Below are positions 24,164 through 30,105 of a stretch of 30,105 nucleotides of DNA, piece by piece. A program made the position numbers and the translations under genes. The stretch lies in assembly GCA_964544475.1 (NCBI GenBank), contig CAZJBS010000036.1, forward strand, positions 1 through 30,105. Direction: 5' to 3'. The number at the start of each line of letters is the position of its first letter. Within the stretch, counting starts at the first letter, position 1. The DNA is from CAZJBS01 sp964544475. Lineage in GTDB: Bacteria > CLD3 > SB21. Below the pieces are notes generated by a model. That model was not told the DNA's origin and did not search any database. It worked only from the letters and a program-made list of their open reading frames with translations.

Positions 24164-25256
24164 TTAATGCTCCGGCGGTACTGTGTAGTAAATAGCCAGA
24201 CGCGGCGATGCGCCCTGGTTGGACGGGTCCCTGGTAAATTTCACGCGGTACAGGCGGGAATCGCCATCCACTTCATACCCGTGGAAGAGCCGGATACCGT
24301 GGTTGCCCTGCGGAGAGGATACCCATGACTGCACAAAGGCTGTAATATTCAATTGGAGTGTGTCATCGTGAACCTTGTCGGTCCATCGGGCGCGGACCGC
24401 CAAAGACGTTTGAAGATCATATACATCCTGGCCGCTGGTCGTGGCCTGAGAGGCCGTCCATTTGTCCGGGTCCACGGTCACCCGAACCGCCTGAACAGAA
24501 ATGGAATCCAACGGATCATAGAAGTAGGATCCGGTCGGGTCCAAAGTCATCAGCAGTGAGGCCGACGCGATCGTAGCGTTGGAAGGAATCCTGGCCATGT
24601 TGAATCGNNNNNNNNNNNNNNNNNNNNNNNNNNNNNNNNNNNNNNNNNNNNNNNNNNNNNNNNNNNNNNNNNNNNNNNNNNNNNNNNNNNNNNNNNNNNN
24701 NNNNNNNGTTCGTGTCCGTCAGCGCCCAAATCCAGTTTTGGACCGTATCCACCGGCAGCGAAAATCCGACGCTGGCGCCGCCATCGTTGGTTTTCGGAAC
24801 GGGTACAAAGGGTATGATCGTGTCGCCAACGGCGTCCGGCGTGTCAAATCGGGTCCACAACAAATCCGATTCGCTCCAGGATTTGCGGACGGATTTCACC
24901 GCGGCGATCAGATTGGCGCCCGTGCCATAATTCCCTGAAGGAACCATTTCAATGCGAGCCGATCGTACGGTTGCACTCTCCACGTCGGCCGGCATCGTGA
25001 AGCGCATGATTATCTTGAAATCATACGACCCCACCGAACCCAGATACAACTTCTTCATGTCGGACGTTACGACCGAATCCACGAAAGAGGTGTCATTCAG
25101 CATATCATCGACATACAGCGTGTCACGGCGGAAGTCACCGGAGGAACCTATCCGATCAAAACCATCGATCCCCACACCACCGGCGCCGTCTTCGCAGCCG
25201 ATTCCAAATCCACACCAGACGACCGCGCATAACAGAATCCCAAACCGTTTTTTCAA
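24164..25256 (-). CDS. DNRLRE-like surface lipoprotein (interrupted by gap)
   Basis: Two halves around a 100-N gap form one gene. The N-terminus MKKRFGILLCAVVWCGFGIGC is a lipoprotein signal with Cys21. I start at a TTG (25256) because GGAAGGAG lies ten bases upstream; an ATG at 25289 is an alternative without a ribosome-binding site. The mature part contains two similar all-beta segments, one on each side of the gap. Each has a 'RF-(M/N)...P..A-(T/V)..A-(R/S)..M' strand pair: IIMRFTMPADVESATVRSAR before the gap and FNMARIPSNATIASASLLM after it. Each also has a W-(S/T)-(E/A)-S...D motif and a V-x-x-W segment. This is the pattern of DNRLRE domains, found in secreted and surface proteins. The halves join in frame only if the true gap is a multiple of three. 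It follows the radical SAM gene by 43 bases. Confidence 0.72.
24608..24707. other. Assembly gap (100 N)
   Basis: Run of 100 N inside the DNRLRE-like lipoprotein gene, falling between its two related beta segments. Repetitive sequence there may have broken the assembly. Confidence 0.99.
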
Positions 25257-25299
25257 AGAGAACAAACTCCTTCCTGAACAAGATCCCATACGGAAGAGA

Positions 25300-26292
25300 T
25301 CAGAATTTGATATTGATTTTATGGCCACAAAACTTGCAGTTGGTTCCGCGCATGCCGCCGAGGTTCGATTGATAATCGCGCCGCTTGATGATCAGTCGTT
25401 TGCAATTGGGGCAGAACGTATCCGAAACGCCATCAATATCGGCATCGGCGAGATAAATGTAATGAAGTTTGTGGCTGGCAATTTTGTATGCCCTGACCAT
25501 CGTCTCATTAGGCGTGATCGGAAGATCGGCCATCTGGTGATGGGGGAAGAACCTCTTGAAGTGGACCGGAATATCCTTGCTCACGCTGTCGACAAAATCC
25601 ACAAATTCGCTGACCTCCTTTTCGCTGTCACTGACGCCGGGAATGAGCAAGTAGGTCAATTCCAGATGGGTCATTTTCTGGGCCAGCCGGATGGCGTTGA
25701 GTGTGATGTCCAACTTGCCTTCCGTCAAACGCTCGCACGTGGCCGCATTCATCGTCTTGACGCTGATATTGATGGCGTCCACGTACGTGAGAATCTCTTC
25801 GAGCGGCTTGTCACTCACATATCCATTGGAAACGAGGATGTTCTTCTGGCCAATGCCTTTCAGTTTGCGCGTCGCATCCATCAGGAACTCATACCATGTC
25901 GCCGGTTCGGTGAATGTGTACGCCACACCGATCGAATGGCTCTTGCCGGAATAATCCAGCAACGTCTGCAGTGAGATGTACTTGCTCTCCTTCCGTTCCA
26001 GCGCCAATGAGAAATTCTGACAAAACTGGCATCGCAAATTGCAGCCATTGGCGGCCACAGAAAGAATGGTCGAATTAGGGTAATAATGAAAGAACGGCTT
26101 CTTCTCCATGGGATCGTACGACGCCATGACCACCTGCCCGTAGTTGACGGCGTACAATTTTCCGTCGATGTTCTTGTAACCCCAGCATGTCCCCTCTTCC
26201 CCATTCCTGAGGACGCACAGGCGTGGGCACAACTCACAAACGACATGATCGCTTTCTTTCCTGTAAAATCTGGCTTCAACCAAATTCGGCAT
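25300..26292 (-). CDS. amrS: AmmeMemoRadiSam-type radical SAM enzyme
   Basis: Radical SAM protein of 330 residues, also known from pyruvate-formate-lyase-activating-enzyme-like annotations. It has an N-terminal cysteine cluster CELCPRLC plus Cys36 (GTCWGY). The [4Fe-4S]-binding CxxxCxxC is at Cys84, Cys88 and Cys91 (GCNLRCQFCQN), followed by VAYTFTEPATWYEF and the VSNGY segment typical of AmrS. A C-terminal zinc-ribbon-like pair (Cys294, Cys297, Cys319, Cys322; FCPNC and CKFCGH) closes the protein. The family usually neighbours AMMECR1 and Memo genes, but neither is visible here. Its reaction is not established. I use the ATG at 26292; an open frame reaches 26337 but would start inside the promoter region. 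It is the first gene of a run of surface-protein genes. Confidence 0.88.
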   Translation of the reverse strand: MPNLVEARFYRKESDHVVCELCPRLCVLRNGEEGTCWGYKNIDGKLYAVNYGQVVMASYDPMEKKPFFHYYPNSTILSVAANGCNLRCQFCQNFSLALERKESKYISLQTLLDYSGKSHSIGVAYTFTEPATWYEFLMDATRKLKGIGQKNILVSNGYVSDKPLEEILTYVDAINISVKTMNAATCERLTEGKLDITLNAIRLAQKMTHLELTYLLIPGVSDSEKEVSEFVDFVDSVSKDIPVHFKRFFPHHQMADLPITPNETMVRAYKIASHKLHYIYLADADIDGVSDTFCPNCKRLIIKRRDYQSNLGGMRGTNCKFCGHKINIKF

Positions 26293-26335
26293 GTTGGTTA
26301 TCCCGCTGGAAATGTGCAAGTAAATATAACGTGGC

Positions 26336-26364
26336 AATATACCCCAAGAGGCCTAAACATGCAA
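26336..26364 (-). promoter_or_regulatory. Candidate promoter of the amrS operon
   Basis: On the minus strand TTGCAT (26364-26359), a 17-base spacer and TATATT (26341-26336) form a sigma-70-like promoter, with three and five of six consensus matches. Initiation near 26329 would leave a leader of about 37 bases before the ATG at 26292. It lies in the 187-base AT-rich spacer shared with the divergent metallophosphatase-like gene, for which I found no equally good promoter. Confidence 0.42.
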
Positions 26365-26479
26365 TGTTAAATCATTTTTCAATAATGACTTGCGTCTTGA
26401 TTTTTCAGGAAGAAATGGCCATTCTTTTTAAGTTTACAATACTCACAACTCCACCATTAACCTCAAAATTCCCAAGAGA

Positions 26480-27361
26480 ATGATGCGTCACCTGCGATTG
26501 CTTCTTGTGATATTCGCCATGTCGCCTGCACCGGCGATGGCCGTTGATACGCTCGTGGTCATGTACACCAATAATACGGACGGCAATCTGACGGCGTGCG
26601 ACTGCGGCGAAAAGCCGCTTGGCGGTCTCGCGATTCGCAAAGCCCTCATGGATCGGATTCGCCGGGATCACGCCCTGTCGCTGGCCGTGGATGCCGGTGA
26701 CGTCATCGAACAATTCGGTTTTCGCCGTGCCCAGGATAGTATGACGCTTGCCGTTTACGAAAATCTGGGCTACGACGCGGTGAATCTGGGCGACAATGAG
26801 TTCACCCACGGACTCGCGTTTGTCAAACAGCGAATCCTGCCGGCCAGAATTCCATGGATCAGCGCCAGTCTCGAAAACTCCGATGGACGGCTGCTCGCCC
26901 AACCCTGGCGGATCATCCTCGTCGGCCATCTTCGCGTCGGCATTATTGGTGTGGTCCCCGAGACGAGTTTTGAAACGGTGGCGAAAATGAAACGGACCGG
27001 CCTGACGATTCGCGACGTGTTTTCGGTTTTGCGGCAATGTCTCGATACTTTGCACGACATGGATATCAAGATAGTGCTTTCACACGCCGGCTACGACGCC
27101 GACATTGAATTGGCGCGCGATTTCCCGGAGATCGACGTCATCGTGGGCGCCCACTCGCAGATGGAAATCGATGAGGCGATCCAGGTCGGCCAAACGCTCA
27201 TCGTTCAGGCGGGCGGCAATGGCACGCACCTCGGAGAACTGAGACTGACCATTGAGAAAGAAGGTGTGACGGGTTATGATAACCGATTGTGGCCGCTGGA
27301 ACCCGGGATGGAAGAAGATCGTGAAATCCGAAGGATGATCGAATCCATGATCACCCGATGA
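26480..27361 (+). CDS. Exported metallophosphatase-like protein, CxC subtype
   Basis: The only plus-strand gene. A 293-residue protein with a signal peptide (MMRHLRLLLVIFAMSPAPAMA) and the metallophosphatase half of the 5'-nucleotidase/UshA fold, without the C-terminal substrate domain. Recognisable blocks are VVMYTNNTDGNL, DAGD (71-74), VNLGDNEF, LSHAGYD (His202), VIVGAHSQ and QAGGNGTHLGEL. Several normal metal ligands are changed. NDxH is NNTD (31-34), GNHE is GDNE (104-107) and GGHSH is GAHSQ (223-227). Cys40 and Cys42 lie in ACDCGEKPLGGLAIR, a CxC motif absent from ordinary 5'-nucleotidases. Nucleotidase activity is therefore doubtful. Either of two tandem ATG codons (26480, 26483) may start it. 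It is divergent from amrS and convergent with the T9SS cargo gene. Confidence 0.75.
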   Translation: MMRHLRLLLVIFAMSPAPAMAVDTLVVMYTNNTDGNLTACDCGEKPLGGLAIRKALMDRIRRDHALSLAVDAGDVIEQFGFRRAQDSMTLAVYENLGYDAVNLGDNEFTHGLAFVKQRILPARIPWISASLENSDGRLLAQPWRIILVGHLRVGIIGVVPETSFETVAKMKRTGLTIRDVFSVLRQCLDTLHDMDIKIVLSHAGYDADIELARDFPEIDVIVGAHSQMEIDEAIQVGQTLIVQAGGNGTHLGELRLTIEKEGVTGYDNRLWPLEPGMEEDREIRRMIESMITR

Positions 27362-27394
27362 CACTCATGGCCGGTGCGTAAGAATACCGTCCAC

Positions 27395-27454
27395 AAAAAA
27401 AAGCGCAGGTCCGTGACCACCTGCGCTTTGTGGTTGCCGATCCGGAGGACCGGC
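27395..27454 (-). terminator. Intrinsic terminator of the T9SS cargo gene, with preceding hairpin
   Basis: An 11-bp perfect stem (27400-27410 paired with 27419-27429, eight-base loop) is followed, in the minus direction, by eight T residues (27402-27395, partly shared with the stem). That is a textbook rho-independent terminator about 70 bases after the stop of the cargo gene. Just before it, 27436-27443 and 27447-27454 form a second 8-bp stem (one G-U pair) with a three-base loop. In the plus direction only three T residues follow, so it is a poor terminator for the metallophosphatase-like gene. Confidence 0.85.
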
Positions 27455-27496
27455 CATTTCTCCCTACCTAACAAAGGAGAAACAATTGACGGAAGC

Positions 27497-29194
27497 TTAC
27501 TTAATCAATAGCATCTTCTTCGTCATCACGAATCCACCGGCTTCCAGACGATAGAAATACACACCGGAGGCCAGGTTGGAAGCATTCCATGTAATCTTGT
27601 ATTTGCCGCCTGGTCGAACATCATTGACCAGAGTCGTCACTTCCTGACCGATCACATTGTAGACCGTCAACTTGACCTTGCTTTCCTTCGCAATATCGAA
27701 GACGATGGTTGTCGAAGGGTTGAACGGATTCGGGTAGTTCTGGCCAAGCGTGAAAGACGTTGGTGTTCCGTAAGCGATGTTGCCATCCTGGACATCCACA
27801 ATCGCCAACTGCGACAATGTAGTCCACCCATTGAGCCAGTTGGTGTTCTGGCTGAATGCGCCGTAATAGCTGGCCGGGGTCCACCAGGGATCCGCCGGGA
27901 GGGCCTTGCGGGGAAGCGTCAACGCCGGGCTTCCAACGCTGGGTCGGGGATCCAGGGTCGTACCAACCGTGCGCGAAATCGAGGTCAGCATGGGATCCGT
28001 TATCGTGTTGTTGTTGCCCACATTCGACAGGTAGTTGAATTCAAATGACTGTAGCACAAATTGGCTGAACTGGGCGGCGCCCGGCTTGTACCAGATGTTG
28101 TATTGATGTACCAGCTGGTCGACGCTGTCGACCAGGCGGTTGTAGCTGCGCGCACCCGAACCTGAATCCACGTCGAAGGCGTTCGTATTGTTAGTCGGAA
28201 TCTCCGAGAAAATCGAGTTGAACATACGACCGCCGCCGAACTCTTTGTAAGTCAGTATCGAACTCGTTCCTGTGGCTGAAGCTCCGCGACCCAGGAAAGT
28301 GACATTGTAGATCAAGGGATTGGCAAGGGGCGTATTGGTCAATGCGCCGGTATCACCGCTGTCAAATTCTCCGCAACGGTCACCGCCATTGGACGCCTGC
28401 ATGGCAAACCAGAACTGATGGTTGCCCCTGAAGCCCTGATCATAGTCAAAGGCATCGTCATCGGCAAAAATCGACGCCAGATACCTGGTGTTGAACGTAC
28501 CTCCAAAAAACTCGAATCCGTCATCCGAACTGCGGAAAGATTCGACGTATTCAATGACCGTACGGCTACCCGCGCAGCATACCGTGAGACTTTGCAACTC
28601 ACGGTTAGACTCGATCACTTTGCCCGAGTACTTGATGGAGACATATCGGAAGACGCCTGAGCTGTCGTTGTCATTCGTGCCGCCATAGTAGGCGCGGGCA
28701 TCCGTGATTGGCAGCCCTTCGACAATCGCCGAATCGGCGACGTTCAAGTGCGTGCGGCCGCAAATGATCACGCCACCCCAAAGCCCCTGATCCACAGTGT
28801 AGTCAACGCCATCGTTCACATTGTTGTCCGGAAGGGCAACGCTGTCATACTGGGTTGTGAAAACGATCGGTTCGATCGCCGAACCTTGGGCATTGATAAA
28901 GGCATCACGCGCAATGATCAACGCGCTGGCTTTCCCTGTCACCGTGTCGGCGCCTTGGATAAACAGACCCTTGATTACGGTGCCGGGTTGAATGGTCAGT
29001 GTCCCCGGCGCTTCAAAATACACATAGCCCTTGAGCACATAAACGGTATCCTTGTCGAACGTGCGATTCGCATAACCAACATCTCCGTCGGTAATGAGCA
29101 GCTGGGGTTTACCAAAGTCCGTTGTCGTGGACTGGCTCCAAAGAACCGCCGGCAATGCCATTGCAACGGCCACAATCATAGCAAGCTTCTTCAT
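27497..29194 (-). CDS. Secreted T9SS cargo protein with beta-helix-like body
   Basis: A 565-residue secreted or surface protein. The signal peptide is MKKLAMIVAVAMALPAVLWSQ. The body has the repeated 'LTIQPGTVIKG', 'GLWGGVIICGR', 'GVFRYVSIKYSG', 'VIEYVESFRSSDDGFEFFGGT' and 'FADDDAFDYDQGFRG' strands of a parallel-beta-helix-like family commonly encoded beside TonB receptors in Bacteroidetes and myxobacteria. An Asp-rich set of turns suggests calcium or metal sites. Residues 481-565 are a type A T9SS sorting domain: NYPNPFNP (486-493), VYNVIGQEV, LASGVYFYRL and MTKKMLLIK. The protein is expected to be exported across the outer membrane by T9SS machinery encoded elsewhere. AGGAG lies seven bases before the ATG. 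It follows a TonB receptor by 117 bases and ends in a strong terminator. The ligand is unknown. Confidence 0.9.
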   Translation of the reverse strand: MKKLAMIVAVAMALPAVLWSQSTTTDFGKPQLLITDGDVGYANRTFDKDTVYVLKGYVYFEAPGTLTIQPGTVIKGLFIQGADTVTGKASALIIARDAFINAQGSAIEPIVFTTQYDSVALPDNNVNDGVDYTVDQGLWGGVIICGRTHLNVADSAIVEGLPITDARAYYGGTNDNDSSGVFRYVSIKYSGKVIESNRELQSLTVCCAGSRTVIEYVESFRSSDDGFEFFGGTFNTRYLASIFADDDAFDYDQGFRGNHQFWFAMQASNGGDRCGEFDSGDTGALTNTPLANPLIYNVTFLGRGASATGTSSILTYKEFGGGRMFNSIFSEIPTNNTNAFDVDSGSGARSYNRLVDSVDQLVHQYNIWYKPGAAQFSQFVLQSFEFNYLSNVGNNNTITDPMLTSISRTVGTTLDPRPSVGSPALTLPRKALPADPWWTPASYYGAFSQNTNWLNGWTTLSQLAIVDVQDGNIAYGTPTSFTLGQNYPNPFNPSTTIVFDIAKESKVKLTVYNVIGQEVTTLVNDVRPGGKYKITWNASNLASGVYFYRLEAGGFVMTKKMLLIK

Positions 29195-29311
29195 GCTTAG
29201 TCTCCTGTAATAATAATGGAACGGTATGAGCTCATTTTCATGTTGCAGAATCTACGCTTAAACCATTACGGTATCATGACCGGCACGTAACGGATTTTTT
29301 ACCCGGCGGAT

Positions 29312-30105
29312 TTACAATGAATAGGTCAGGCCCATGCTGATGGTCCGGCCGGTCGAGTACTGTTGGTAAACAAAATCCCGGCCCTTGAAGTGCGATGCCT
29401 TGCGGACCTGTTGATCCAGCATGTTCCGAATGCTGCCCTTGAATTCAAAATTCTGAAGGAACTTCTGCGACACCGTCAGCGTGAGATCGTGACGAGGCTC
29501 CTCATACACATCCGGCGCCGCCCCTATCGAGACTTCCGCCAGCCGGCGGCCAAAGACGTTATACTGCAGGTTAACCGCCGTCCGGGTCTTTGGATTCTGA
29601 TAACCCACGTCGGCGTTGATGAGATACGGTGACTGCCCGAACAACGGTCTTGTTTTTTTGGCCGACGAATCGAAGGGCAGTATACGCTCTTCATACTCCG
29701 ATTTGGGGATGTCAACCTCCGAATGCACCAACGAAAGATTGAATCCAAAACTGAAATCCTCCAAAACCGGGGTGATCTCATCCATACGCTTTCGAACTTC
29801 AAGTTCCAACCCATACAGACGTCCCTGATCCACATTCTGGTATTGGTACACCCCCTCCGACCCGATGATGAATGTCCGCTCGATGGGGTTTCGAAATTTC
29901 TTGTAGAAGAGGCCCGCGGCATAAAGTTCGCCCGGACGGACAAACCATTCCCATCGGCTGTCATAATTGTCTATCAGTGTCCGCTTGAGATTCGGATTGC
30001 CTACAAAGGTGTAATCACCGATATATTCAAACGTCTGATAGGGCGCCAATTCGCGGAAAGTCGGACGGGCAAGGGTCCGACCGTACGAAAGACGGACATT
30101 CATGC
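29312..30105 (-). CDS. TonB-dependent receptor, C-terminal part (truncated by window)
   Basis: The last 264 or so residues of an outer-membrane receptor; the 5' part lies beyond the right edge. NVRLSYGRTLARPTFRELAPY is the conserved barrel segment of the large Bacteroidetes-type TonB receptors (outer-membrane beta-barrel family). It is followed by NPNLKRTLIDNYDSRWEWF, GLELEVRKRM, PEVY-like EEPRHDLTLTVSQKF and a final strand GRTISMGLTYSL. No plug or N-terminal domain is visible, so the substrate class is open. The internal methionine near the edge is not the start. The gene is followed after 117 bases by the T9SS cargo gene, a pairing seen repeatedly in this family and suggesting that cargo and receptor handle the same ligand. 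I saw no convincing terminator between them. Confidence 0.9.
   Translation of the reverse strand, partial: MNVRLSYGRTLARPTFRELAPYQTFEYIGDYTFVGNPNLKRTLIDNYDSRWEWFVRPGELYAAGLFYKKFRNPIERTFIIGSEGVYQYQNVDQGRLYGLELEVRKRMDEITPVLEDFSFGFNLSLVHSEVDIPKSEYEERILPFDSSAKKTRPLFGQSPYLINADVGYQNPKTRTAVNLQYNVFGRRLAEVSIGAAPDVYEEPRHDLTLTVSQKFLQNFEFKGSIRNMLDQQVRKASHFKGRDFVYQQYSTGRTISMGLTYSL

Noticed and set aside
29266..29300. TTACGGT...CGTAA inverted repeat followed by a T run, between the TonB receptor and the cargo gene
   Set aside because: The stem is imperfect and the T run lies on the plus strand side, where no gene ends, so it is not a convincing terminator for the minus-strand receptor.

Overview
The window looks like a scaffold from a metagenome-assembled genome. 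Three runs of exactly 100 N (6537-6636, 10428-10527, 24608-24707) each interrupt a gene. The organism is very probably a member of the FCB superphylum outside classical Bacteroidetes (Ignavibacteria, Calditrichota, KSB1, Zixibacteria or Marinimicrobia-like). The reasons are a type IX secretion (T9SS) sorting domain with the NYPNPFNPST signature, Bat-type proteins, many outer-membrane beta-barrels and TonB receptors, and clear Shine-Dalgarno sequences at several starts. The exact phylum cannot be fixed from this window. Coding is dense: no gene-free stretch exceeds 300 bases, and all genes but one (26480-27361) are on the minus strand.

Layout, in the direction of minus-strand transcription (right to left). 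(a) 30105-27497: the C-terminal end of a TonB-dependent receptor, then a secreted beta-helix-like T9SS cargo protein ending in a terminator. (b) 26480-27361 (+): a small exported metallophosphatase-like protein whose usual metal ligands are largely substituted. (c) 26292-20807: a five-gene run headed by a radical SAM enzyme of the AmmeMemoRadiSam type, followed by a DNRLRE-like lipoprotein (with gap), a FadL/PorV-like barrel, a TPR protein and a small barrel. (d) 20645-16693: two related lipoproteins sharing a GCYTVL lipid-attachment region (one extremely tyrosine-rich, one with a CxxCH motif), a FadL/PorV-like barrel and an M28 aminopeptidase. (e) 16643-6033: batD, batE, comEC, a membrane histidine kinase, an NtrC-type regulator, murI, marC-like and a HEAT-repeat gene, mostly overlapping or only a few bases apart, with a good promoter candidate in front of batD. 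(f) 5986-16: a POT-like transporter, a TonB receptor, a TMEM143/DUF3754 membrane protein and glutaryl-CoA dehydrogenase.

The window is therefore mainly envelope biology (outer-membrane transport, surface lipoproteins, Bat proteins, peptidoglycan precursor synthesis, DNA uptake) with one sensory two-component system embedded in it. No mobile element, CRISPR array, tRNA or rRNA was seen. The least explained parts are the twin GCYTVL lipoproteins, the degenerate metallophosphatase, the insertion in the kinase ATPase domain, and the surface module headed by the radical SAM enzyme.
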